DNA of 42,557 bases from CAYPPG01 sp964412555. Its GTDB lineage: Bacteria; Hinthialibacterota; Hinthialibacteria; Hinthialibacterales; Hinthialibacteraceae. Below the pieces are notes generated by a model. The model saw only the letters and a program-made list of their open reading frames with translations. It was not told the DNA's origin and searched no databases. The position numbers and the translations under genes are program-made. The first letter of the stretch is position 1, and the number at the start of each line of letters is the position of its first letter. Positions 9,184-17,250 of this stretch are shown here, piece after piece. Location: NCBI GenBank assembly GCA_964412555.1, contig CAYPPG010000067.1, positions 1 through 42,557 of the forward strand, in the 5' to 3' direction.

Positions 9184-10638
9184 TTAACTCTCGAAATACA
9201 CCCCGTCGTTCTCCAGTGTTTTTCGTAATTCACGATAAGGAACCTCGCGCGTACCGCATTGGTGTTTTACACAAAGAGCCGCAGCGGTTCCCGCCCCCTG
9301 CCCCTGCCCCATCGAACACACTGTATTCCGGGTGGACATATGCGCACGGTGGTCGGACGTGATCAACATACCGGATACCAGCAAATTATCGATTCCCGCC
9401 ACCCGCAGCGCCCGGTACGGAACTCCATACGTCCCGCCATTCTTGATCTGCAGCCGGGGGGCGGAATCATGGAAACCGTACACCATGATCTCATCCTCGA
9501 AATGCCGTGCCTCGATGACATCTTCATGCGTGATATCATAATCACAAGTGATCAATCGTCCTCTGCGGATATTCAGGGATGGGCTGGTGCGGGCTATGAG
9601 GGCTTTCTCACAGCCGGGAATATATTTTCGGAACAGTTCAAGAGCACGCAATTGCCGCTTCCGCAGTTCCAATTCCGTCTTCGCCGCCGCATCCCGGTCG
9701 GTGGGGCTGACCGGCATTTTCATGTTGATTTTGATGAACATCAAATAATCATCGTGCACGGTGGTCGTCGTAGTCGACATACCGATCGCGCGCGCTTCCT
9801 CGGCAAATCCCTCCGGCAGATGGACCGTGCTGCCGCTCAACCGCACGATTTGCTCGTCCTCCCCACTGCGCGGTCCCTCGCAGTACTGAGTTAGGGCATC
9901 ATTCGATTTCAGGAACTTGTAATAATTCTCGATATTCACATTCGCGATACCGATACTGTTGCATACGGGATAATCGTTCGGTTCACTGTACTTCGCTCCA
10001 GCCCGAGCGCAGAGGTCGCCGTATGCGGTGCAGTCGATAAACGCCTTCGCATAAATCGCCTCTCGGCCGGATACGCTTTCGGTAAGGACGCCTTTCACCG
10101 AAGAACCGTCCATGATCGCATCTGTCAGAAGCGTATTGACCGCCACGAACACCCCCGCCTCGTCCAACATTTCGAAGGTGACAAGTTTGTACATTTCCGT
10201 ATCGACGGCGGTACAGACCGAATCGTAATCGTATCCCAAACTCATTTCGCAATGGCCGGTCGTCGCACCGATTTTGGCGAGCCGATCGATGATCTCCTGC
10301 GGAATCCCTTTCACGACCTGCCGCTTCTCCACCCCGGGAAAGGCTTTCCAAAGATTGTAATAACTATGAATCGCTGTCCCCCCCTCGGTCACCGTCCCCC
10401 CGGTATACCCTTTCTTCTCGATCAACATCGTCTTCACCCCCTGCTGCGCCGCCGCCAAAGCGGCCACCACCCCGGCAGTCCCGCCTCCCGCAACAACGAC
10501 ATCGAATTCCCGCACCGGCAATGTCTTCGAAGGCTCGATATATACACCAGCCGTCCCCGTTTCTTTTCCTTCCGCAAAAGCGACCGGTGCACCCAGTCCC
10601 AAGACAGCCACACGTTTCGCAAAATCACGGCGTTTCAT
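9184..10638 (-). CDS. Tat-exported FAD-dependent oxidoreductase (FAD_oxidored family)
   Basis: 484 residues with a purine-rich ribosome site (GGAAGGGGAGAG) just before the ATG. Residues 1-22 form a short Tat signal (KRRDFAKRVAVLGLG). The Rossmann FAD site GGGTAG lies at residues 51-56 in EFDVVVAGGGTAGVVAALAAA, followed by the dinucleotide-binding acidic end of strand 2 (LIEKK) and the GGTVTEGG loop typical of PF12831-type proteins. The conserved C-terminal FAD loop is NLLVSGMLITSDHRAHMSTRN, then MGQGQGAGTAAALC. In PVC-type genomes these proteins are common near sulfatases and glycan enzymes; the substrate is unknown. The gene points away from the VOC gene and ends 17 bp from it. Confidence 0.85.
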   Translation of the reverse strand: MKRRDFAKRVAVLGLGAPVAFAEGKETGTAGVYIEPSKTLPVREFDVVVAGGGTAGVVAALAAAQQGVKTMLIEKKGYTGGTVTEGGTAIHSYYNLWKAFPGVEKRQVVKGIPQEIIDRLAKIGATTGHCEMSLGYDYDSVCTAVDTEMYKLVTFEMLDEAGVFVAVNTLLTDAIMDGSSVKGVLTESVSGREAIYAKAFIDCTAYGDLCARAGAKYSEPNDYPVCNSIGIANVNIENYYKFLKSNDALTQYCEGPRSGEDEQIVRLSGSTVHLPEGFAEEARAIGMSTTTTTVHDDYLMFIKINMKMPVSPTDRDAAAKTELELRKRQLRALELFRKYIPGCEKALIARTSPSLNIRRGRLITCDYDITHEDVIEARHFEDEIMVYGFHDSAPRLQIKNGGTYGVPYRALRVAGIDNLLVSGMLITSDHRAHMSTRNTVCSMGQGQGAGTAAALCVKHQCGTREVPYRELRKTLENDGVYFES

Positions 10639-10676
10639 GACACTCTCCCCTTCCTATAAATAAAATATAAAATTTG

Positions 10677-10716
10677 GTAGGGTGGGTTGAGCGAAAGCGA
10701 AACCCACCCTTTTTTC
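10677..10716 (+). repeat. REP-like hairpin with 5' GTAG, also a possible terminator
   Basis: GTAG at 10677-10680 overlaps the start of a perfect 10-bp stem (agggtgggtt at 10679-10688, aacccaccct at 10701-10710) with a GC-rich loop containing gcgaaagc, followed by a T run. The tetranucleotide plus hairpin is the architecture of REP sequences recognised by RAYT proteins. The T run would make it a terminator only for plus-strand transcription, yet both neighbouring genes are on the minus strand, which favours a mobile repeat over a gene-specific terminator. Confidence 0.65.
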
Positions 10717-10891
10717 TATGATATTTAAATGTACACGATTATTGAACATATAATAACAAATATCTTAGAGAACAGATATTGCTTGTCTAGTGACTCCAGT
10801 AAGGCTATAAAGAACAACGCAACCCATCCATTCTTTCTCATTTCCTTACGTGTCTGAATCGGGATTGGCCAGGATGAAAGGATTTCCAGGA

Positions 10892-11545
10892 TCACCCTCC
10901 AAGGATCATTGGTAAGCCGGGGGGGACACCGCCGCCGCAAAGGCCAATGTCGCCTTGGCTTTGTACTCCGTTTGACGGATTGTAGACGAGGGCACCGTTG
11001 GGTTCGTTGTAGTAGCCGTTGGTTCCGCCGGACCAGCCCATGGCCTGTTCGATGTTAAGGCCGTTGTTGAGGATTTGGGCGAAAATCCAGTCGAGGGAAC
11101 TCGATTTACGGTCGGGGCCGAAACTGAAAACGATGAACATATCCCGGTATAACTTCGTCCCTTCGAAGTTGGGGTGTTCATAGCCGTGATATTGATAATA
11201 TCCCCGCGTATTCCATTTGTTCTGCCCGGCGATCGGTCCGAAAGGATCGATAAGTCTCGAAGTGGCAATGTAGCATACCGGAGTCGTCAGCAAATCCAAC
11301 ATTTCCGCATTCATGTCCTGCGACAGCCAGGTGCCAAAGCCGCCCTTCACGAGTTTGGAAGGATACCCGGGTTGATCGAGATGATACATCTCGCAAGCGC
11401 TGCCGACGGTCTTCAGATCCGCAATCACCCGCGCGACTTTCGCCCGGATCTGCGCATTCAGAAAATTGGGAACCGCGATGGCGGCGAGGATACCGATAAT
11501 TGCTACGACAATCAAAAGTTCAATGAGAGTAAATGCTTTTTTCAC
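10892..11545 (-). CDS. Type II secretion-like pseudopilin (GspG-type N terminus)
   Basis: A GTG start at 11545 gives VKKAFTLIELL, a normal short class III prepilin leader; the open frame begins at ATG 11590 but would add 15 residues and overlap the higA remnant. The N-terminal methylation and cleavage motif is complete, with the Glu five residues after the cleavage site, followed by the hydrophobic helix IVVAIIGILAAIAVPNFLNA. The 217-residue body is longer than classical GspG. The C terminus holds FSFGPD and then YNPSNGVQSQGDI, shared with the two other pseudopilins in this window. The family is processed by a prepilin peptidase and assembled in an inner-membrane pseudopilus. No secretion ATPase, platform protein or secretin lies nearby. 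Confidence 0.9.
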   Translation of the reverse strand: MKKAFTLIELLIVVAIIGILAAIAVPNFLNAQIRAKVARVIADLKTVGSACEMYHLDQPGYPSKLVKGGFGTWLSQDMNAEMLDLLTTPVCYIATSRLIDPFGPIAGQNKWNTRGYYQYHGYEHPNFEGTKLYRDMFIVFSFGPDRKSSSLDWIFAQILNNGLNIEQAMGWSGGTNGYYNEPNGALVYNPSNGVQSQGDIGLCGGGVPPGLPMILGG

Positions 11546-11583
11546 GATTAGGTTACTGCTCCAGTTGTGTGGTTGATTTATTT

Positions 11584-11781
11584 TTAACAAAATGCCTTTT
11601 CCAGTCGTAACACCATATCCATGTTATTTTCGGAATGAAGATTTGCAATATTCGAAAGCGTTTTTCTACCACTGCCTAAATCTTTGGCGATTTAGGTGAT
11701 ACTCATCCCAGGATTGTTTTCGATTAGCGAATCTATATAGTCCTTTTTCAGTAATTCACCGGGATGGGGAGGGTAGTGCAT
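11584..11781 (-). pseudogene. higA: Degenerate HigA-family antitoxin gene with internal stop and lost C terminus
   Basis: Reading the minus strand from ATG 11781 gives MHYPPHPGELLKKDYIDSL, the hallmark HigA opening, then PGMSIT, an in-frame TAA at 11692-11694 where family members have Glu or Gln, then IAKDLGSGRKTLSNI and MDMVLRLEKAFC before a second stop at 11584. The Xre-type helix-turn-helix (S-I-T-x-I-A-K-x-L-G-x-x-R-K-T-L-S) is otherwise legible. Functional relatives are about 95-105 residues and continue with a W-L..Q.-YDL tail that is missing. No HigB toxin frame is recognisable upstream, where the gene would normally sit. The gene is therefore a decaying orphan. It was too short and interrupted to appear as an ordinary open frame. 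Confidence 0.85.
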
Positions 11782-11835
11782 CGTTATATCTTCCCTCATA
11801 TCACTTTTTTATCTTTCAATGATGAGTTTGATACT

Positions 11836-11865
11836 ATTATAGCGAGATTGATAGATAAAGGTGAA
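11836..11865 (-). promoter_or_regulatory. Possible sigma-70 promoter upstream of the higA remnant
   Basis: On the minus strand TTCACC (11860-11865), an 18-base spacer and a consensus TATAAT (11836-11841) stand about 55 bases before the higA ATG. The -10 is perfect and the -35 is weak. Confidence 0.4.
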
Positions 11866-11887
11866 GGATGGTATTGCGGGCGTTGTA

Positions 11888-11917
11888 AGATGCGGGCAAG
11901 GATGCCCGCGCTCCCAG
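11888..11917 (-). repeat. REP-like hairpin, GGAG type, copy 1
   Basis: On the minus strand the sequence reads CTGGGAG, then the stem GCGGGCA/TGCCCGC with a 4-nt TCCT loop. GGAG directly before a short palindrome is the REP signature. The element lies 5 bp beyond the stop codon of the radical SAM gene. Related copies are at 15130, 15178 and 34563. Confidence 0.75.
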
Positions 11918-11921
11918 TTGG

Positions 11922-13553
11922 TTATTGGAGGAAGGAGCTGGCTTTTCGGAGAGGGTTGAACATTTTGCCGATGCGGTTTTGGAGTTTTAAGACTTTCTGA
12001 TTTTGCAAGTGCTCAATTTCCCTCTTTAGTTGGACATTTTCTGTCTGGAGTTGATCGATGAAAGTGTCTTTATGTAAATACTCAGAATTGTGGACAAAGA
12101 CGGTTTTATAGAGGGAACGTTCCATGATTTCGATGGGGGTGGGATCTTCGCGTAATGCTTGATTTTCTACTAACGCAGGGAACATATCCCGGGGGACTTG
12201 GGGATAGCGAGTGAGGCGCAGCAAGGCCAACCAGTAACGTAAATAGGGAGTTTCTTCCGGCGTGATGTCTGCGTTTGTGCCGTCGACGTGTTTGACGGAA
12301 TAGGCTTCGTTGCTTTGTTGCAGTTCTTTCGTGAGTTTGTAGTTTCGATAATAGATAATCGGCCAGACGTTGAGACCGAACGGTTCCGGTAATCGCAGGA
12401 TTAGATTCAAACTTTCACGCAGTTGTTCTTCTGTTTCCAGTGGGATGCCGACGAGCATGTCATAGATAGTATAAATGCCGAGTTCCTTGAGTTTGTGGCC
12501 GGCTTGGACCACTTTTTCGGGGGACATCTGCCGGTCGTAGATTTCGCGCAGCACGCTTTCCGAACCGCTTTGGATTCCCATATGAACGTAGAGCAAGCCG
12601 ACATCGCGCAAATGGCTTAGGATTTCCGTGTCGCACATATCGGGATAGGTGTATACCCAGAAGGGGATATTCACTTCTTTTTTATAGGCGTCGGCAAATT
12701 CGGCGATCCATTTTCGATCGTAAGTGAAGACATCGTCGTAGAACATGATCTGCGAGGTACTCGGCTTTTTGCGTCTATATTCCACCAGTTCACGAATGAC
12801 ATTTTCGACGGAACGGCGACGCAGGTATTTTCCCTTCCCTTTCGCCATCTCGTGCCCGACGCCGTGAATACAGAAGGTGCAGCGATAGGGGCAGCCACGA
12901 GAAGACATAACGATATACCAGGGATTCAGCGGAGAACAATCGGGCAGGAATCCCTGTTTCATTTGATCGTTGCCGATATGCCAGATGGTCGATTCGTTGA
13001 AATTGGGGAACGGCAGGCTGTCCAAATCCTGAATCAGCGGCCGGATTGGATTTTTAACAATCGAGCCGTCTTGTTTGATCCACAAATTTTGGATTGTGGA
13101 AATATCCCCTCCATTTTCCAAGGCATTGGTCAATTCCAAAGCGGCGTGCTCGCCCTCGTTCACACAGATAACGTCCGCATGTTCAATCGCCCATTCAGGA
13201 TTGACAGTGGTATCAATTCCGCCCCATACGATCGGAGCATCCGTTACTTCCCGAACCCGTTTCGTCAATTCCACCGCCAAACCGGATGAAACCGACATGA
13301 AAGAAAAGCCAACCCAAAGCGGATCGCGGTCTTTGATGAAAGTTTGGAGCAAAGCAATTTCCTCTTTGCTCGCGTAAAAATGCTCGAGGTAATCATCCTC
13401 ATGCCGTTTTTCTTTTGGTAGTTCATAGGCGGCGTGACAATGTTTGAACAACACGAGTTCCGCTTGATGTCCTTCGCTCTGTAAAAGTGAGGTTATATAA
13501 CGAGGACCAAGGCAAAATTCATCGTAGAGACTGACAATAACGACACGGGACAT
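11922..13553 (-). CDS. B12-binding-domain radical SAM protein
   Basis: 543 residues with ribosome site AAGGAAGG 8 bases before the ATG. Residues 1-150 look like a cobalamin-binding Rossmann domain (VVIVSLYDEFCLGPRYITSLL, then VWGGIDTTVNPEWAIEHADVICVNEGE). The radical SAM core follows with MSSRGCPYRCTFCIHG, whose CxxxCxxC binds the 4Fe-4S cluster, then MFYDDVFTYDRKW, HMGIQSGSESVLREI and YDMLVGIPLETEEQL, the usual SAM-contact and barrel motifs. The last 50 residues are a predicted coiled coil (LQTENVQLKREIEHLQNQKVLKLQNRI). Family members act as methylases or rearrangement enzymes for lipids, hopanoids, antibiotics and tetrapyrroles; the substrate cannot be told here. The gene stands alone with its own likely promoter. 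Confidence 0.9.
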   Translation of the reverse strand: MSRVVIVSLYDEFCLGPRYITSLLQSEGHQAELVLFKHCHAAYELPKEKRHEDDYLEHFYASKEEIALLQTFIKDRDPLWVGFSFMSVSSGLAVELTKRVREVTDAPIVWGGIDTTVNPEWAIEHADVICVNEGEHAALELTNALENGGDISTIQNLWIKQDGSIVKNPIRPLIQDLDSLPFPNFNESTIWHIGNDQMKQGFLPDCSPLNPWYIVMSSRGCPYRCTFCIHGVGHEMAKGKGKYLRRRSVENVIRELVEYRRKKPSTSQIMFYDDVFTYDRKWIAEFADAYKKEVNIPFWVYTYPDMCDTEILSHLRDVGLLYVHMGIQSGSESVLREIYDRQMSPEKVVQAGHKLKELGIYTIYDMLVGIPLETEEQLRESLNLILRLPEPFGLNVWPIIYYRNYKLTKELQQSNEAYSVKHVDGTNADITPEETPYLRYWLALLRLTRYPQVPRDMFPALVENQALREDPTPIEIMERSLYKTVFVHNSEYLHKDTFIDQLQTENVQLKREIEHLQNQKVLKLQNRIGKMFNPLRKASSFLQ

Positions 13554-13589
13554 GTCTGCACCTTCCTTTAAACATGATTAAGTTGATAA

Positions 13590-13618
13590 ATATTGTCATG
13601 ATTTAGAAAAAAAGTCAA
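13590..13618 (-). promoter_or_regulatory. Likely promoter of the radical SAM gene
   Basis: On the minus strand TTGACT (13613-13618), a 17-base spacer and CAATAT (13590-13595) lie about 40 bases before the start codon at 13553. The -35 is near consensus and the -10 is weak. Confidence 0.45.
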
Positions 13619-13659
13619 TTAGGTTCGGGGAAAAAAGAGAGATTTTGTAGAAAAATCGT

Positions 13660-14955
13660 TTAAAACACGTTTTGGCGCACAATTGTTTGTGGACGGCCTG
13701 GGCCAACGGAAATGATTGCGACCGGGACACCGAGGGATTCTTCGATGTATTTCACATAGGATTGCGCCGCTTGGGGGAGGTCTTCGAATTTGGTGATCGA
13801 ACTGATATCTTCATCCCAGCTGGGCAGTGTTTCGTAAATCGGTTTACATTCACCCAGAAGATTGACATTGGCGGGAAATGCATTGCGCTTTTCTCCGCGC
13901 AGTTCGTAGGCGGTACAGACTTTGATTTCAGGAACAGCGTTTAGTACGTCTAAGCGAGTCAAAGCGATGGTGGATATACCGGAGACTCGGATTGAGTAAC
14001 GCAGCAAGGCCAGGTCGAGCCATCCGCAACGCCGGGGGCGGCCTGTTGTAGCACCAAATTCGCCCACAGGTCCCGCCGTGCGAATGCGGTTGGCTTCTTC
14101 ATCGTGTAATTCTGTCGGGAAAGGCCCTTCGCCGACGCGCGTCGTGTACGCTTTGGCAATCCCTAAAATATTCGTGATTTTCAACGGAGGAATCGAGCAA
14201 CCGGTGCAAACACCTCCTGCCGTTGTGTTGGAAGATGTCAAGAATGGATAAGTTCCGTAATCGATATCGAGAAGAGTGCCCTGCGCTCCCTCGCAGAGAA
14301 TCTTTTTATTGTCAGCCAACGCTTGCGCGACTACTTCGGTGGTATCGGTGACAAACGGACCGATTCGTTCCGCACATTTTTGGAGAGATTGATACAATTC
14401 ATCAATATCCAACGGTTCACCGCCGTATACATTTTCGATAATCGAATTTTTCAATGGTAAATTGGTTTCCAAGCGCTTGCGCAGTTGAGCGTCATCGATC
14501 AAATCAAACATGCGTACACCGTAGCGGCCAACTTTATCCATATAGGCGGGGCCGATCCCCCGTTTGGTCGTTCCCAGCCCTTTGCCGCCGCGTCGCACTT
14601 CTTCCAAGCCGTCGAGAAGGCGGTGATACGGCATAATCAGATGAGCCTGGCCGCTGATTTTCAAGCGATCCGGATTGATTTCGAGTCCCTTCGATTTCAA
14701 ATCGTCCAATTCTTCAATTAAAATAAACGGATCGATGACAACGCCGTTTCCGATGATGTTGATTGTATTTTGCATTAAAATACCGCTGGGAACGATATGG
14801 AATATATACTGTGTTCCCTCTACCTGGATGGTATGTCCGGCATTGTTCCCCCCTTGATGACGAGTGACAACATCCGCATCGCAACAAATGTAATCGATGA
14901 TTTTTCCTTTTCCTTCATCTCCCCACTGACAACCAACTGTGACAACTACTGACAT
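13660..14955 (-). CDS. purA: Adenylosuccinate synthetase
   Basis: Start at 14955 is set by GGGAGA shortly upstream and by alignment of MSVVVTVGCQWGDEGKGK with the family; the frame runs on to 15048 without support. The 431-residue length is normal. GDEGKGK at residues 12-18 is the GTP phosphate loop, D13 and H41 (NNAGHT) are the catalytic pair, and GTTKRGIGPAY is the IMP-site loop. It catalyses GTP-dependent joining of aspartate to IMP, the first committed step to AMP, in the cytoplasm. It is a single-gene unit with a near-consensus promoter and no purine neighbours. Confidence 0.98.
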   Translation of the reverse strand: MSVVVTVGCQWGDEGKGKIIDYICCDADVVTRHQGGNNAGHTIQVEGTQYIFHIVPSGILMQNTINIIGNGVVIDPFILIEELDDLKSKGLEINPDRLKISGQAHLIMPYHRLLDGLEEVRRGGKGLGTTKRGIGPAYMDKVGRYGVRMFDLIDDAQLRKRLETNLPLKNSIIENVYGGEPLDIDELYQSLQKCAERIGPFVTDTTEVVAQALADNKKILCEGAQGTLLDIDYGTYPFLTSSNTTAGGVCTGCSIPPLKITNILGIAKAYTTRVGEGPFPTELHDEEANRIRTAGPVGEFGATTGRPRRCGWLDLALLRYSIRVSGISTIALTRLDVLNAVPEIKVCTAYELRGEKRNAFPANVNLLGECKPIYETLPSWDEDISSITKFEDLPQAAQSYVKYIEESLGVPVAIISVGPGRPQTIVRQNVF

Positions 14956-15016
14956 TGATGTCTCCCTTATTGATACTCTTAGAATTTCGTCCGGGAATGG
15001 ACGGCACAAACTAATT

Positions 15017-15045
15017 ATTATATATCCTTTGATCATGAATGACAA
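15017..15045 (-). promoter_or_regulatory. Near-consensus sigma-70 promoter of purA
   Basis: On the minus strand TTGTCA (15040-15045), exactly 17 bases and TATAAT (15017-15022) precede purA, giving a leader of about 55 nt to ATG 14955. This is the best promoter match in the window. Confidence 0.7.
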
Positions 15046-15116
15046 CATGAACAGATGGAATCTTCTTGTTTATGGATTCTTTTTAAGATACTCGGGGACG
15101 CGTTTTTACCCTTGAT

Positions 15117-15220
15117 AGTAGTTGGTGAAAAATGCGGGCAGGGATGCCTGCGCTCCCACTGTTAGTAGTCGGGTGAAAGATGCGGGCAGGGATGCCCGCG
15201 CTCCCAGTCACGCGCTCCCA
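15117..15220 (-). repeat. Tandem pair of GGAG-type REP-like hairpins, 48-bp period
   Basis: Two units (15117-15164 and 15165-15212) share the 48-bp layout gtagt..ggtgaaa.atgcgggcagggatgc followed by GCGCTCCCA. On the minus strand each has GGAG before a GCGGGCA/TGCCCGC-type stem. The first unit has one G:T-tolerant change in the stem (TGCCTGC) and the second is perfect. A third partial tail (cgcgctccca) follows at 15210-15220. They lie in the intergenic region between divergent purA and the CRP-like regulator. Confidence 0.75.
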
Positions 15221-15261
15221 TTATAGCGCCCGTAGCATAGTTTCGAATCCTTTTTTTCTTA

Positions 15262-15290
15262 TTGCATAAAAATTATAATGATTATAAGAT
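15262..15290 (+). promoter_or_regulatory. Possible promoter of the CRP-like regulator
   Basis: TTGCAT (15262-15267), 17 bases and TAAGAT (15285-15290) lie about 38 bases before ATG 15328. An alternative -10, TATAAT, is at 15274-15279. The stretch is very AT-rich, so chance matches are likely. Confidence 0.35.
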
Positions 15291-15327
15291 TGATTTGAGT
15301 TTTCTTCCACTCTTGAAGGGTAGGATT

Positions 15328-16317
15328 ATGTCCGCAATTTTTCGTGATTTAGCTCGCGAAGCCGTCCGCGCACCGAAGGGGACGGTTCTAATGCATCAAG
15401 GTGAACTGGGGCGGTGTGCTTATTTTGTGCTACAGGGCCGTTTGTTGGTCGAGAAAGAAAACGACGGGGAAAAAATCGTGTTGGGGGAAATCGGCCCCCG
15501 CGATCTTGTCGGCGAAATCGCCATCATCGATGATGCTCCCCGCTCTGCAACAGTTACCGTCGTAGAAGACGCCATACTTCTCCAATTGGATAAAGTCCGA
15601 ATCAAAACCATTATTCGCAAATCGCCGGAAATCGGTGATGTGATTATGAAACTGTTGTGCCATAAGCTTCGGCAAAATCACGATCTCATGCGGAAAGCGT
15701 CAGCGCTGGAATCACCGGAATCGTGGCGCAAGATTTGTGCAACACTTCGTCTCTGCGCGCAAGGTTATGAGAAACCGCAAGAGGTTTTTTATTCCTTTCT
15801 CGAGCATGTCCATTTATTTATCGGCACATCGACGGCCCGTCTTCGAGAAATTCTCGTCCGGTTAGGAGAAGCACAAGTCATCGAATGTGAGGGGAATCAA
15901 ATCCACCGAGTTGACTTCGAGAAAATTGACATTTTTTTAAAAAACTCCAAAGAAGATTTTGCGAATGAAGAGATCCATTCACCAACTCCCATCAAACTCT
16001 ATCAGGCGAAAGAAGTGATTATGCACTATTATGGGCAAAATTCAGAAGAGGATGCACCACCGGAAATCGTTAAAAATGCTCTCATGGAGCAACTCATCAC
16101 CGCGCAGTTATGGGAGGATCTTCGCCCGTCTATGCAGAGTGAGCGTGCGAATCAAATTATACAGTATTTTATCGAAAATGGCATTACCACGCCGAAACCC
16201 CATCGGGAAGACACGTTGATTTTGCATCTCGACAAATTACAAGAAATTGACATACCGATGGAAGAAATCACCAAATATGAATCGATGAAATCTCATTTCT
16301 TCAAAACGCATTCGTAA
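15328..16317 (+). CDS. CRP/FNR-like cyclic-nucleotide-binding regulator with extra C-terminal region
   Basis: ATG 15328 with GAAGGGTAGGA upstream was preferred over the frame's TTG at 15262. Of 329 residues, about 10-120 are a cNMP-binding beta-roll: KGTVLMHQGELGRCAYFVLQG, then the phosphate-cassette-like VGEIAIIDDAPRSATVTV. A long dimer helix follows, then a winged-helix-like segment around 140-215 (TSTARLREILVRLGEAQVIE). The last 110 residues (from about SPTPIKLYQAKEVIM) have no counterpart in CRP or FNR and are helical and charged, with HYYGQNSEEDAPPEIV and NQIIQYFIENGI. The helix-turn-helix is less canonical than in CRP, so DNA binding is likely but not certain. The gene is isolated, divergent from purA and convergent with a pseudopilin 23 bp away. 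Confidence 0.8.
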   Translation: MSAIFRDLAREAVRAPKGTVLMHQGELGRCAYFVLQGRLLVEKENDGEKIVLGEIGPRDLVGEIAIIDDAPRSATVTVVEDAILLQLDKVRIKTIIRKSPEIGDVIMKLLCHKLRQNHDLMRKASALESPESWRKICATLRLCAQGYEKPQEVFYSFLEHVHLFIGTSTARLREILVRLGEAQVIECEGNQIHRVDFEKIDIFLKNSKEDFANEEIHSPTPIKLYQAKEVIMHYYGQNSEEDAPPEIVKNALMEQLITAQLWEDLRPSMQSERANQIIQYFIENGITTPKPHREDTLILHLDKLQEIDIPMEEITKYESMKSHFFKTHS

Positions 16318-16340
16318 TCCCATTTCCTTCGAGGGATGGA

Positions 16341-16919
16341 TTATTTATTCAAGAAACTTTGTTGGGAATATTGCATATCTCCTGGTGAAACCAAACCATT
16401 CGAGGGATCATAGGGGGGCGCCAACCACCGGCGGTCGGCCACATTGATCAAAGCCTGATCAGGACCGGCGCTGGCTACCCGCCATAACGAGCGGCCGAAT
16501 AAATATTGCCACATCGCGTTTGGAGTATTGACACCTCCATTAAAATAAATCGTCGTATAATCGTATGCCATGAGAGAACCGACAAAATGGCCGGGGGATA
16601 AACTGTCTCTTACATCCAGTGCTTGAAAAACGTCCGGGATAATTTGATTCATGAACGCCACCGGTGTCGTCAAGCGCGAAGCACAGGAAGCCCAGCCATG
16701 GTCCCCGGAAGGACAAGGTTTATCCCAGGGTGCGGCTCCCCAATCAAGGATATACGTTTCGATTGCCGTTCCGAGCGCCTTGAAATCGCCCTGTACTTTC
16801 GCCAGTTTGGCCCTCGTCTGTGCATTCAAGAAATTCGGTACCGCGATGGCGGCTAGAATGCCGATAATGGCGACAACAATCAACAATTCAATCAAGGTAA
16901 AAGCATTGCGATCATTCAT
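16341..16919 (-). CDS. Type II secretion-like pseudopilin, second copy
   Basis: ATG 16919 gives MNDRNAFTLIELL, a short prepilin leader; the frame extends to 17009 but would put 30 polar residues before it. The hydrophobic helix is almost identical to the first copy (IVVAIIGILAAIAVPNFLNAQ). The 192-residue body carries a C-terminal ASAGPD and YDPSNGLVSPGDM, matching the tail of the other two copies. It is transcribed away from the third pseudopilin at 17251 across a 331-bp region. Cysteines in PCPSGDHGWASCASR suggest a disulfide not present in the other copies. Confidence 0.9.
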   Translation of the reverse strand: MNDRNAFTLIELLIVVAIIGILAAIAVPNFLNAQTRAKLAKVQGDFKALGTAIETYILDWGAAPWDKPCPSGDHGWASCASRLTTPVAFMNQIIPDVFQALDVRDSLSPGHFVGSLMAYDYTTIYFNGGVNTPNAMWQYLFGRSLWRVASAGPDQALINVADRRWLAPPYDPSNGLVSPGDMQYSQQSFLNK

Positions 16920-17250
16920 GTTCGTTTGTAATTCACTCTCTTCTGGTGTAACAGATTTTGAATATTGAAATACTCTATCCTGATTGCAGTCTACCTGACT
17001 TCCCATCAAGTTTCAATGAATAAAACATGGCTACAATATAACTTTTTTATGATTTGTTCCAATCAGTCATGTGCGAAAAATCCATGATTTCATAAATCTC
17101 AAGATCATTTCTCATTGTAAGGAAAAGAAAATGTATCTATCATATGCGAGAATTGTGTACAACTTGGTTTTGCGCTTTGGTCATCACCATAGGTAAAAAG
17201 AAAGCCAGTTCCCTAGACAAATTCATATAACTTTGAATGAGGAATGAACA
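16920..17250. promoter_or_regulatory. Divergent intergenic region between two pseudopilin genes
   Basis: No gene is visible in these 331 bp. On the minus strand TTGAAA (17011-17016), 17 bases and TAGACT (16988-16993) form a plausible promoter for the pseudopilin starting at 16919. No comparable plus-strand promoter for the gene at 17251 was recognised; GAGGAA stands before its start codon. Confidence 0.4.

Noticed and set aside
10725..10940. 71-codon minus-strand frame after the pseudopilin
   Set aside because: It overlaps the pseudopilin 3' end in another frame, has no ribosome site and no conserved pattern.
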